A stretch of 64,000 nucleotides of DNA from a virus. The notes below the pieces were generated by a model. That model was not told the DNA's origin, ran no database searches, and worked only from the letters and a program-made list of their open reading frames with translations. A program made the translations under genes and the position numbers. Position 1 is the stretch's first letter, and every line of letters starts with the position of its first letter. Shown here piece after piece: positions 8,053 to 16,418 of this stretch. The stretch is taken from positions 186,001-250,000 of the IMG/VR virus record IMGVR_UViG_3300042453_005404; one strand, 5' to 3'.

Positions 8053-10005
8053 ATGTCAAAGTTTACATATGCACAACTAATGGAAGGTGTTCAACGCACC
8101 GTAGCAACAGCCGCTGACGACCGTATGGTTAGTAAGTGGTCCCGCACCGGTCTTCTTGAAGGTCTTTCAACCGCAGGCAAGCAAAAAATGGCTCGCCTTC
8201 TCGAAAACCAAGCAGTAGAAGTTCTCAAGGGTGGTTCGTCAATGCTTAATGAAAACCTTTCACTTTCAACCGGTGGTGCATCACTTGCATCATCTGGTCA
8301 AGTGGCAGGTTTCACAAACGTAGCATTCCCAATCGTTCGCCGTGTATTCGCTGGCCTCGTTGCCAACGAAATCGTATCGGTACAACCAATGTCGCTCCCA
8401 AGCGGCCTCTTGTTCTACCTTGATTACACCTACGGTTCATATGTTGGTGGTGATGCAGGCACATCTGGCAACCAATACGCAGTTGGTTCAGACCCCGGTG
8501 CAGCAACTTACGCCCGTGGCCAATCAATATACACCAACCCATCCGGTTCAGTAATCCGCACAAGCGGTTCACTCGCCGCTGGTGGTCAATATAACCTCAT
8601 TGGCTCAGGCTACTCAAAGGTTCACGTACAAGGCCAACTCCCAACAGGAGTGATTGCTCTCGGTCAATGGAACGATGGATCAACATGGGTAACTCAATCG
8701 GCAGTTACATCCGGCGCAGCTTTCGTTGGTTACAACGCACGCTTTGTGGATTATGATCCAACACTTTCAACAGACGTTGAAGCAGCACAACTTGATTATA
8801 CCTTCATGGTAGTAACAGCTTCTGCTCTTACAACAGCAATCAATGGTGCAGATCTCACCTCGGTCGAACAAATCGCAGTAACCGGTCTTGGTACTGCAAC
8901 CGCAACCTTTACGGCACCTCCACAAAAATACCAACAAGGTGAAGCAGTTCTTAACTTCCGTCGCTTTACCAAGCGTGGAAACTGGACCTCTGCTGGTGCG
9001 AGCTCAACCTTTACACCAGATCCATTCAACGGCTCACACCTTCTCTTTGTGCTGGGCCTTGCGAACGCACAATCTGTTGCCGCAGTATCTCTTGGTAACG
9101 TAGCAACGCAAATAACAGCTTCGTCTCCAATCGCTGATCAACTTTCAGTAAATGCAGACGGTTCAGCTCTCACCATTCCAAGCTTCGAATCTAACTTCGC
9201 TGTAGATGCATCACCACGCATCCCAGACGTAGATATCAAGATCGATTCAGTGGCAGTGACAGCAACAACCCGTAAGCTCCGTGCTCGCTGGTCACCAGAA
9301 ATGGCTCAAGACCTCACAGCATTCTACTCAATCGACGTAGAAGCAGAGCTCACAAACATTCTCTCCGAGATGATCACCCTCGATATCGACCGTGAAATTC
9401 TCAACGACCTACTCACACAAGCTCAAGCAGCTAACTACTTCTGGAGCCGTGCCCCCGGTCGCTTCGTCAACAAGTACACTGGTACCGAAGTTGCTCGTAC
9501 AAACACCGTTTATCCCGGTCCACAGTTCACAGGCACCGTCCGTGAATGGTACGAAACACTTATCGAAACCATCACAGACGCAGCAAACGTCATCCACAAG
9601 AAGACCCTTCGTGGCTCTGGCAACTTCATCGTGTGCTCACCAGAAGTGGGTACAATCCTTGAAGCAACAGTTGCTTACCGTGCCAACTACAAAATCGACG
9701 GTGACGGCCAAGTTCGTGACAACATGAGCATCGGCGCAGAAGCAGTCGGTACCGTAAACGGTCGCTACTCAGTGTTCGTTGACCCATACTTCCCAGTAAA
9801 CAAGATCCTTCTTGGTCTTAAGGGTTCAACCTTCCTTGAAAGCGGTTATATCTACGCTCCATACGTGCCACTAATCCTCACCCCCGTTATCTACGGCCAA
9901 GAGGACTTCACCCCACGTAAGGGCATCATGACCCGTTACGGCAAGAAGATGGTTCGTGCGGACTTCTATGCAACCGTAACCTGTCTCGATATGAGCATCA
10001 TCTGA
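8053..10005 (+). CDS. Major capsid protein (T4 gp23-like)
   Basis: Forms the hexamers of the capsid shell. 650 residues (T4 gp23 has 521). The N-terminal 67 residues are helical and end in SMLNE before NLSLSTGGASLASSG. This matches the layout of gp23, which is cut after an LTE at residue 65, so cleavage after Glu67 is predicted. The HK97-type body follows: FPIVRRVFAGLVANEIVSVQ near 97 and a long insertion at about 140-370. The C-terminal part holds ELTNILSEMITLDIDREIL and GRYSVFVDPYFPVNKILLG. Codon choice is strongly biased to AAC, ATC, AAG and CTT/CTC, as expected for the most abundant virion protein. SD AAGGAG. Confidence 0.95.
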   Translation: MSKFTYAQLMEGVQRTVATAADDRMVSKWSRTGLLEGLSTAGKQKMARLLENQAVEVLKGGSSMLNENLSLSTGGASLASSGQVAGFTNVAFPIVRRVFAGLVANEIVSVQPMSLPSGLLFYLDYTYGSYVGGDAGTSGNQYAVGSDPGAATYARGQSIYTNPSGSVIRTSGSLAAGGQYNLIGSGYSKVHVQGQLPTGVIALGQWNDGSTWVTQSAVTSGAAFVGYNARFVDYDPTLSTDVEAAQLDYTFMVVTASALTTAINGADLTSVEQIAVTGLGTATATFTAPPQKYQQGEAVLNFRRFTKRGNWTSAGASSTFTPDPFNGSHLLFVLGLANAQSVAAVSLGNVATQITASSPIADQLSVNADGSALTIPSFESNFAVDASPRIPDVDIKIDSVAVTATTRKLRARWSPEMAQDLTAFYSIDVEAELTNILSEMITLDIDREILNDLLTQAQAANYFWSRAPGRFVNKYTGTEVARTNTVYPGPQFTGTVREWYETLIETITDAANVIHKKTLRGSGNFIVCSPEVGTILEATVAYRANYKIDGDGQVRDNMSIGAEAVGTVNGRYSVFVDPYFPVNKILLGLKGSTFLESGYIYAPYVPLILTPVIYGQEDFTPRKGIMTRYGKKMVRADFYATVTCLDMSII

Positions 10006-10030
10006 TTTGCCCTAGAAAACTAGGATAATA

Positions 10031-10066
10031 AAGAAGGAGCGGGTTTTTTAACCCGCTCCTTCTGCA
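10031..10066 (+). terminator. Intrinsic terminator after the capsid gene
   Basis: A 12-bp perfect stem (AGAAGGAGCGGG with its complement) encloses a T/A loop at 10043-10050. A T-rich run follows, so it should end the head operon. It lies between convergent genes, and the other strand also has a short T-rich run, so it may act in both directions. Confidence 0.9.
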
Positions 10067-10088
10067 TTTTAGAGATCAGAAAATTTTT

Positions 10089-10409
10089 TTAAGGGCTGAT
10101 TTTTTTCTTTTGAGTTGGAGGCCGTGCTGACTCTGCAACAACTACTGGTGCAGTTTCTGTTTGCGAAACTGCCGGGGCAGCTTGTTCCGTTTTAAAATTT
10201 TCTAAAGCAACCGCAAGTTCCTTTACAGAAGCTTGTAGGTTTTGTGCTTGTAAGACTTGTATTTGTTTTTGCAAATCAAGTACAACTTCTTCTAGGGTCT
10301 TGATTTTGCCTTCTATTGATTCCAAAGACTCTGTTGTGAGATCCCCAATAATTTTGATATGTTGTTTACCACCTGAGCCTGCGTATGTACCTTCTAGTGT
10401 TGCTTTCAT
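10089..10409 (-). CDS. Small coiled-coil protein of unknown function
   Basis: 106 residues read against the surrounding late genes. The N-terminal part MKATLEGTYAGSGGKQHIKI is predicted extended. Residues about 25-70 (IEGKIKTLEEVVLDLQKQIQ) form a heptad-like coiled coil, followed by an Ala/Pro/Thr tail ending in KKKISP. SD AGGA is present on its strand. It sits alone between the capsid terminator and the divergent promoter palindrome at 10435, so it is probably transcribed independently. Confidence 0.75.
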   Translation of the reverse strand: MKATLEGTYAGSGGKQHIKIIGDLTTESLESIEGKIKTLEEVVLDLQKQIQVLQAQNLQASVKELAVALENFKTEQAAPAVSQTETAPVVVAESARPPTQKKKISP

Positions 10410-10434
10410 TTAATAAAATCCTTTCTTCTTGCTA

Positions 10435-10448
10435 TCTTATATATAAGA
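10435..10448. promoter_or_regulatory. Palindromic TATA-rich element between divergent genes
   Basis: TCTTATATATAAGA is a perfect 14-base palindrome, 26 bases from the leftward ATG and 39 bases from the rightward one. Each strand presents a TATA-type -10-like octamer, so it could serve as a divergent promoter. This is inferred from sequence and position. Confidence 0.4.
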
Positions 10449-10487
10449 AAACAAATTGTTCATATTTAACATTTAGAGAGAAATATA

Positions 10488-13112
10488 ATGATAAATTTCT
10501 TAAAAGAAGGCGGAAATGTTTTCAAGGATAAGAAAACAGGTAAAGAACTTACGCAAAGAATTAATCAACAAGATGTGCTACCAACAGTTCAATGGTTAGA
10601 ACAGCAAACAGGTTTAAATCTTGTTGATAACATGCTTGGAACAACGGGCAAGAAAGCCACCAGTGGAGACTTAGATCTTGGTGTTGATGAAAATCAAATC
10701 TCTAAAGATGAACTCGTTACAAAACTTCTTATAATTAAAGGTATTGGTAAAGATGATGTTAAGAAAGGTGGAAATAATGTCCACTTAAAAACACCTATTG
10801 CTGGAGATCCTTCTAATGGATTCGTTCAAACAGACTTTATGTTTGGAGATCCAGAATGGATGAAGTTCTCTATGCAGGGTGGAGGGCACAACTCACCTTA
10901 TCGTGGAACACACAAACATATTCTTCTTGCAAGTATTGCCAAGGCAACAAAATCAAAAGAACATCCAGAAGGTATGAAATGGTCATATCTAAATGGTCTT
11001 ATGGATAGAGCAACAGATAAAACTATTTCAAAAGATCCAGATACTATAGCAGAGATACTTCTTGGTTCCGGTCATTCTGGTCTAGATCTTTCTAACGTTG
11101 AAACAATTGTTAATGCGATTAAGGATCGCCCAGAGTTTGATGAACTTGTTGCGGAAGCAAATGAAACTTTTGCAAAAGATAAGTCACATCCTGTTCCTCC
11201 TGTAACAAGAATGTTGCAAGAAGGTTTGGAAAATCGTATACAGCATCCAGAAGACATGATTTACTGGGAAGGTTCAAGAGGGGCACAGAAGGCTATAAAC
11301 GGCTTATTAGAGCTCGCAGAGAATGCAACCAGTACAACTACTGTTAAATGGGATGGATCGCCTGCAATCGTTTTTGGTATTGATAAAGACGATAAATTTA
11401 TTTTAACTGACAAAGGTGGTTTTACAGTTAAGAGTTACAAGGGCAGAGCAGAATCTCAAGAAGAACTTGAAAGTATGATTAAAGCCCGTGGAGAAAAAGC
11501 GGGTAAAGATTATTCTGAATTTGCTTCTAGTTTGTCTGGTATATTTGAGCCTTTTAAAACAGCTTTAAAACAAATAGACAAAGAATCAGGACAAGGAGTA
11601 TTTTTTAAAGGCGATCTTCTTTACATGAGAAAGCCAACCTTGGTTGATGGTCAATTTGAATTCAAACCAAACGTTGTAACATATAGAGTTCCTGCCGAAT
11701 CAGAATTAGGTAAAAAGATTGCAAATAGTACAATAGGAGTTGTGCTACATGGAATTATAAAGGAAGAAGCAGATGGTAGCACAACAGAAGAATCTTTGGA
11801 AGATATAACAAGTTATTTCCATGGGGATTTATCTTCTGGTGGATTGTCTGCTGGACCTGTATTGATTTTTGCCCCAGTTTTTGTAAACGATGTTCCAAAG
11901 TTCGAATTGGAAATGGTAAAAAAAGCAGAGGATTTGCAAGAAAAGATTGAAAGTTCTTCAGCAAGCATTGATTCTGTTTTGGACGATTCAGAACTAACCG
12001 CAAAAAAAATGAAAGATTTGCCTGATGTCTTATATTCGTATACAAACTCAAAAGCAGATAATTTTTCAACTGTTTCTTCTAACGATTTTAAGTCTTTTAT
12101 AGAAAACAATCAAAAACTTTCCAAGTCAAAAATAACCAGCATTCTTGCTTACATCGAAAGCAAGCAAAATGGTTTCAGAATTCTTTTTCAAATTGTTAAA
12201 GAAATAGAACAACTCAAAAATGAGCTTGTGTCACAGTTTGACAGGCAAAGCACAGCCGTAAAAGCTTTTATCGGATCAACTCCCGGCGGCGAAGGTTATG
12301 TTGTCAAAGGATCATCTGGGCTTATTAAATTGGTTAATCGGGGTGGATTTACTGCCGCTAACCGTGCTTTGATACGTGAAGAAAAAACAGACAGGTTAAA
12401 AGCTATGAAAAAAATTGGATATTATCCCGGTTCATTTAAACCTTTTCATCGTGGACATTATGAAAGTATTTTAGATGCTAAAAACAAGGTTGATGAACTA
12501 AATGTGATTGCATCAGCTAGCGACAGAGTTCGTCCCGGTGAATTTCCTCTAAGTGGTCAAGTTTCAAAAGATTATCTGGAAAAATATATCAAACCAGCAC
12601 TTAAAGAAGAAGGTATAAATCTTATCATTTCTACCGGCTCTCCAGTTACAGATGTTTTTGAATTGATTGAAGAGCAATCTACTCAAGATATTTTTGTTTA
12701 CTTGTTTGCTGGTCCAGATGATTTAGATAGATTTAGGCCAGACTCCATAAAAAGAACTTTCCCAAAACTATCTAAAAAGCAAAGAATAAAGGTTGAACCA
12801 ACCAAAGTTATTATGGGTGGAGATGGAGAAGAGCGTATTTCTGGAACAGCTACAAGACAAGCATTAGAAGACAATGATCTTAGCGGTTTCAAGGCAATGC
12901 TTCCAAACATTCCTTCTGTTCAGAAAGATGCAAAAAAGATTATGAATGCTTTTAAGACAGCAGGCAAAAAAATTGCCGAAGAAGAAGCAGAAAAAGCAGC
13001 AGCAAAAGCAGCAGCAAAAAAAACCAAAAGCAAAACTATAAAAAAAGAATCTGTATTGTTTGAATTTATTGTGTTGCTATTAAAAGAGCAAATAATTTTG
13101 AACAAAAAATGA
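10488..13112 (+). CDS. Fused nucleotidyltransferase / nucleic-acid-ligase-like / NMNAT-like protein
   Basis: 874 residues with three recognisable parts. Residues about 50-118 have a minimal nucleotidyltransferase pattern: GTTGKKATSGDLDLGVD, then VQTDF as a possible third carboxylate. Residues about 280-620 carry covalent nucleotidyltransferase (ligase-type) motifs: KWDG with Lys287, FFKGDLL near 372, EGYVVKG at 602-608 and IKLV at 613-616. Residues 643-800 are a cytidylyltransferase-fold domain with GSFKPFHRGH (648-657) and ISGTATR (784-790), typical of NMN adenylyltransferases. The N-terminus MINFLKEGG carries an LxE site and might be a capsid-targeting signal. Similar large proteins occur in T4-like phages. 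RNA or NAD chemistry is inferred, not shown. Confidence 0.8.
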   Translation: MINFLKEGGNVFKDKKTGKELTQRINQQDVLPTVQWLEQQTGLNLVDNMLGTTGKKATSGDLDLGVDENQISKDELVTKLLIIKGIGKDDVKKGGNNVHLKTPIAGDPSNGFVQTDFMFGDPEWMKFSMQGGGHNSPYRGTHKHILLASIAKATKSKEHPEGMKWSYLNGLMDRATDKTISKDPDTIAEILLGSGHSGLDLSNVETIVNAIKDRPEFDELVAEANETFAKDKSHPVPPVTRMLQEGLENRIQHPEDMIYWEGSRGAQKAINGLLELAENATSTTTVKWDGSPAIVFGIDKDDKFILTDKGGFTVKSYKGRAESQEELESMIKARGEKAGKDYSEFASSLSGIFEPFKTALKQIDKESGQGVFFKGDLLYMRKPTLVDGQFEFKPNVVTYRVPAESELGKKIANSTIGVVLHGIIKEEADGSTTEESLEDITSYFHGDLSSGGLSAGPVLIFAPVFVNDVPKFELEMVKKAEDLQEKIESSSASIDSVLDDSELTAKKMKDLPDVLYSYTNSKADNFSTVSSNDFKSFIENNQKLSKSKITSILAYIESKQNGFRILFQIVKEIEQLKNELVSQFDRQSTAVKAFIGSTPGGEGYVVKGSSGLIKLVNRGGFTAANRALIREEKTDRLKAMKKIGYYPGSFKPFHRGHYESILDAKNKVDELNVIASASDRVRPGEFPLSGQVSKDYLEKYIKPALKEEGINLIISTGSPVTDVFELIEEQSTQDIFVYLFAGPDDLDRFRPDSIKRTFPKLSKKQRIKVEPTKVIMGGDGEERISGTATRQALEDNDLSGFKAMLPNIPSVQKDAKKIMNAFKTAGKKIAEEEAEKAAAKAAAKKTKSKTIKKESVLFEFIVLLLKEQIILNKK

Positions 13113-13170
13113 AAGTTTCTAAATCACGTATTACTTATATGCATGGCTGGATGCCAAAGGAGAATTTAAA

Positions 13171-13374
13171 ATGAAAGTTACTGTAGGACAACTCAAGACA
13201 TTGATTCGGGAAGCAGCAGCAGAAGCTATGGAAGAAATGGGTGATCGCCATGATCCTTCTTTGGAAGAAGACGTTATGGAAGAAGACACACTTCATGAAG
13301 CAGTTACCCGTGCATTCCGTGCTGGTTATCAACGTGGAGTCAAAGCTGCAACAGCCCGTTACCGCCGCCGCTGA
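13171..13374 (+). CDS. Small core/internal-protein-like gene
   Basis: 67 residues. The N-terminus MKVTVGQLKTLIREAAAEA matches the amphipathic (L/I)xE-ending pattern of several proteins here. The middle is acidic and the C-terminus very basic (AGYQRGVKAATARYRRR), which would bind DNA or acidic scaffold. SD AAAGGAG lies 8 bases before the ATG. A terminator follows. Function as a packaged head protein is inferred. Confidence 0.7.
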   Translation: MKVTVGQLKTLIREAAAEAMEEMGDRHDPSLEEDVMEEDTLHEAVTRAFRAGYQRGVKAATARYRRR

Positions 13375-13390
13375 ACAACAATCAATAATA

Positions 13391-13430
13391 AAAGACTTGC
13401 ATGATGTAACAATCTGCAAGTCTTTTTCTT
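13391..13430. terminator. Bidirectional intrinsic terminator
   Basis: Stem AAAGACTTGCA (13391-13401) pairs with TGCAAGTCTTT (13415-13425) around a 13-base loop, with T-rich sequence on the right. It separates the convergent 67-residue gene and the HAD phosphatase gene. Confidence 0.85.
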
Positions 13431-13432
13431 TT

Positions 13433-14080
13433 TCAGTGTGCTTTAATCAAACGTGAACTGATTTTTAGATGTTTCCCAAATTTTCTGTTCAAATCTGGGT
13501 CAAATTTTAAACTTTTTACAGCCTCAACATTTAGACGACTGTCATCAAAAAACTCAATGTGTGGAATGTTTTCAGACAACATGGCTTGTTTGATCCATTC
13601 ACTTTTTAGTTCTGGTTTTGATCCAGACAAAGTTATAACAGGAATATCAATACCAAGCGATTTAAGAAACGCTTTAATGTTTTCGTTTGCGTCATGGCCT
13701 CTTGCTGTAAGAATAACAGCAGGAAAAGATGATTCTTTTCTTAGCTTGCTCACAACTTTACGTAAGATTTCAAAAGTAAAATCAATGATTTTTGGATCTC
13801 TTACTTCGGCAAACTCTCGATAATCATATTTGTATTCTTTTTCTGGATGTTTTTCAAACACAGCATATTCAGCTGGAGTGATTGCATATTCTTCGCCTAG
13901 TTGTTCTCCAGTTTCTTTATCGTATTCACTTACCCAAACTTTTGAGTTCGTTTTGGCTAGAGTATCGTCAAAGTCAAACACACGTAGCGTTTTTAAACCA
14001 GTACGTCCAGACACAACACCTAAATTTTCTAACTCCTCTAAGATCAATATTTTAATAGCGTTATATACTTCACGTTTCAT
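13433..14080 (-). CDS. HAD-superfamily phosphatase
   Basis: 215 residues. HAD motif I is FDFDDTLA with Asp36 (nucleophile) and Asp38. Motif II is AVILTARGHD, a Lys-containing region follows, and motif IV is IEFFDDS. This resembles the phosphatase half of polynucleotide kinases and phage 5'(3')-nucleotidases. The substrate is unknown. The first 20 residues (MKREVYNAIKILILEELENL) are an extra amphipathic helix with an I-L-E site, so it may belong to the capsid-targeted group. It is the only leftward gene between the head and neck genes. Confidence 0.8.
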   Translation of the reverse strand: MKREVYNAIKILILEELENLGVVSGRTGLKTLRVFDFDDTLAKTNSKVWVSEYDKETGEQLGEEYAITPAEYAVFEKHPEKEYKYDYREFAEVRDPKIIDFTFEILRKVVSKLRKESSFPAVILTARGHDANENIKAFLKSLGIDIPVITLSGSKPELKSEWIKQAMLSENIPHIEFFDDSRLNVEAVKSLKFDPDLNRKFGKHLKISSRLIKAH

Positions 14081-14090
14081 ATCAAGCCCT

Positions 14091-14098
14091 GTACTTAT
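14091..14098 (+). promoter_or_regulatory. Late-promoter-like octamer GTACTTAT
   Basis: One mismatch from CTACTTAT, only 10 bases before the neck-gene ATG. A transcript starting about 6 bases after it would be almost leaderless, and no SD is visible there. The promoter role is inferred. Confidence 0.35.
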
Positions 14099-14108
14099 AC
14101 ATAAGTAT

Positions 14109-15365
14109 ATGAGTACATTTAATACAACTCTAAAACCTACGTCATTTGGTTTTTACGACAAGTACCAACTGTTCCAGCAAGATGCTGATAATATGGTTAC
14201 GTTCGTTCTTAGGTTTCTTGGAGAAGACGTTTTATCTGTTGAACTAACCAAGCGTCAAATCTGGGATAACTTCGAACAAGCTACCCGTGAGTTCAATGGT
14301 AAAATGATTGAATACCAAAACGTATCCAATCTTTCAAATCTTCTTGGTTCTCCAACAGGTAGTATCGATGTTAATGGCAACCCTTCCATTAACGTTACCG
14401 ACATGTACGTTCAGCCAAACTTAGAATATTTGTTAACTCTTGCTGCTCCATATGCAGGTGTTGTAGGCTACGCCCAAGATGAGCAAACGTATCTTGGTTA
14501 TATTACCATGGTTAACACCAAACAAGAATACGATTTATATACCGATCTTGTTGATAAAAATGGTACACCGGTATGGAATCTACAACCAAGTGGTTCTGTT
14601 GGAAGTATGCAAGTTGTTGAAGTATTTCATAATGCACCTGTTCAATATGTCTTCAACTCAAACCTTGCAAGTAACTTCGTAGCAACAGGTCTTCCTGTAG
14701 AGTCGTACATCCCAGACACACGCTTTTATGTTCTTCCATTGTTTGAAGACGTGTTGAGAGCAGGAATGTTAGAAGCCGCACAAAGAGTTCGCAGATCACA
14801 TTACAGCTACAAGATTTCTGGACGTAGCATTAGAATATATCCAACACCAAACAGTCTTGTTCCCGGTTACAACAACCGTGTTTGGATTCGTGTTAGATTT
14901 ACCAGACAACCTTTTCCAACACTTGCTAATAGTATTGTTAACAGTGGTTCTGCTTATTCACCAGTTGGCTCTGGTTCTGCTGGATCATATGAGCAAGATA
15001 AGATTTACGGCGTCAACGGTCCATTTACAGCGCCGTTTGGGCCATTGAACTATAACAGTTTAAATATGTGGTGCAGAAACTGGATTGCGCAAATGACTTT
15101 AGCTCTTTGCACCATCCAGCTTGGACGTATTCGTAGTAAGTTCAAGAGTATGCCTATTCCCGGCGCTGATCTTACTCTCAACGGCGATGATCTTATCTCT
15201 CAAGGTAAAGAAGACAAAGAAAAACTTATGACAACGCTCAAAGAAACTTTGGATAACTTGACTTACGACAAAATCGCTGAACGTGAAGCAGCAAAAGCAG
15301 AAAATGCTGTAAAACAACTAGCATTTATACCTATGCCACCAAAATATGCGATTGGTATATTTTAG
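14109..15365 (+). CDS. Neck protein (T4 gp13-like)
   Basis: Likely head-completion/neck protein joining the portal to the tail. 418 residues (T4 gp13 has 309). The N-terminal part DADNMVTFVLRFLGEDVLSV followed by KRQIWDNFEQATREF resembles the helical N-terminus of gp13-type proteins. A beta-rich body and a C-terminal helical tail (KEDKEKLMTTLKETLDN) follow. I chose the ATG at 14109 (MSTFNTTLKP), because the open frame upstream overlaps the leftward phosphatase gene. Position before gp14-like and gp15-like genes supports the assignment; the homology itself is moderate. Confidence 0.7.
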   Translation: MSTFNTTLKPTSFGFYDKYQLFQQDADNMVTFVLRFLGEDVLSVELTKRQIWDNFEQATREFNGKMIEYQNVSNLSNLLGSPTGSIDVNGNPSINVTDMYVQPNLEYLLTLAAPYAGVVGYAQDEQTYLGYITMVNTKQEYDLYTDLVDKNGTPVWNLQPSGSVGSMQVVEVFHNAPVQYVFNSNLASNFVATGLPVESYIPDTRFYVLPLFEDVLRAGMLEAAQRVRRSHYSYKISGRSIRIYPTPNSLVPGYNNRVWIRVRFTRQPFPTLANSIVNSGSAYSPVGSGSAGSYEQDKIYGVNGPFTAPFGPLNYNSLNMWCRNWIAQMTLALCTIQLGRIRSKFKSMPIPGADLTLNGDDLISQGKEDKEKLMTTLKETLDNLTYDKIAEREAAKAENAVKQLAFIPMPPKYAIGIF

Positions 15366-15379
15366 CCTGTAAAACCTGC

Positions 15380-15407
15380 CCTCTCCCCTATATACTAGTA
15401 GGAGAGG
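15380..15407 (+). promoter_or_regulatory. Hairpin covering the SD of the GIY-YIG gene, promoter-like loop
   Basis: CCTCTCC (15380-15386) pairs perfectly with GGAGAGG (15401-15407), which contains the SD of the following gene. The 14-base loop is CCTATATACTAGTA, with CTATATAC resembling the late octamer. Read-through RNA would hide the SD, while RNA started in the loop would not. The same logic controls I-TevI in T4. Confidence 0.6.
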
Positions 15408-15416
15408 TAACGTTTT

Positions 15417-16382
15417 ATGGAATACAAATACGAAGGTCATTCACTTAAATCCGGTATCTACAAAATCACAAACAAACTAAACGGAAGAATCTATATTGGT
15501 TCTGCTAAACGTTTCAAGGAACGGTGGCAATCTCACGTTTACTCTCTGAGAAATCAAAAACACAACAATAGTTTTCTTCAAGCGGATTTTAACAAATGCG
15601 GAGAAGAAGCATTTGTGTTCGAAGTATTGGAAGTTACAGAAGGCAAAACTAAAGAAGAACGTTTGTTGATTGAAGAAGTTTATATCGGGCAATATTACGA
15701 CAAAGGTAACAGCTGCTATAATCTGTGTAGCCGAGCGATATCTAGAGAAAACACAAAAAGCAAAAACCCAGAAGAAACAAAACGCAAGATATCGGCTGCC
15801 ACAAAAAAGATGTGGCAAGACCCAGAAAAAGCGGCTAGTATACGCAGCTCTATGAAAAGTGCGCTATCAGATCCAGAGACAGCCAAGCGTCATCAAGAGG
15901 GTCGCATTCGTTCGTGGGAAAACAATCAAGAACGTCGTGCCGCTGCTTCGCAACGTATGTCAGAACGTATGACAAACAATACGGAAGAAACAGAGAAAGT
16001 TGTAGAGATTCTAAAAGCATCACAACCTAAAGGCAGAGACACTTTTAGGAAACGAATGAAAGAAGATACAGAGCTTCGACAAACTTATGTTGATATTGCA
16101 AAAAAGAAAGCTGAAAATCTAAACGAGAGATACAAGAATGATGCTGAGTATAAAGCGATGATGGATAGAAAATCTATAGAGAACATCAAAGCGTATAACG
16201 AAAAACAAGCACAAAGCATACCAGTCAAAGCTCCTTTGGTATCACCAGATGGAATAGTTTATTCAGATGTTCGCAGTTTGAATGCATTTGCCAAAGAACA
16301 TGGTTTAGATTCAAGTTCTCTTTACAAGCTTTATTCTGGCAAGCTGAACGAAGTAAAAGGTTGGAAGCTATTTATAGAATAG
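15417..16382 (+). CDS. GIY-YIG homing endonuclease (I-TevI-like)
   Basis: Free-standing homing nuclease between the gp13-like and gp14-like genes. 321 residues. The nuclease domain is at 12-105 with GIY at 13-15, YIGSA at 26-30, Arg36, His40, Glu86 and Asn102, closely following I-TevI. NUMOD3-like repeats follow (NPEETKRKISAATKKMW, DPEKAASI, DPETAKRHQEG). The C-terminal helix-turn-helix module holds SPDGIVYSDVRSLNAFAKEH and KGWKLF. Its target is unknown but probably lies in a neighbouring neck gene of phages lacking it. SD AGGAGAGG lies in a hairpin (15380-15407). Confidence 0.93.
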   Translation: MEYKYEGHSLKSGIYKITNKLNGRIYIGSAKRFKERWQSHVYSLRNQKHNNSFLQADFNKCGEEAFVFEVLEVTEGKTKEERLLIEEVYIGQYYDKGNSCYNLCSRAISRENTKSKNPEETKRKISAATKKMWQDPEKAASIRSSMKSALSDPETAKRHQEGRIRSWENNQERRAAASQRMSERMTNNTEETEKVVEILKASQPKGRDTFRKRMKEDTELRQTYVDIAKKKAENLNERYKNDAEYKAMMDRKSIENIKAYNEKQAQSIPVKAPLVSPDGIVYSDVRSLNAFAKEHGLDSSSLYKLYSGKLNEVKGWKLFIE

Positions 16383-16418
16383 TGTAAAATGCCCCCTCTT
16401 CACTACACAGGATAAATC

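Noticed and set aside
8312-9727. Leftward and second-frame open frames in the capsid gene
   Set aside because: They are shadows of the strongly biased capsid frame, without SD or domains.
13830-14108. 93-codon N-terminal extension of the neck protein
   Set aside because: It lies antisense to the HAD phosphatase gene, has no SD and adds a sequence without family match. The ATG at 14109 fits the gp13-like start.
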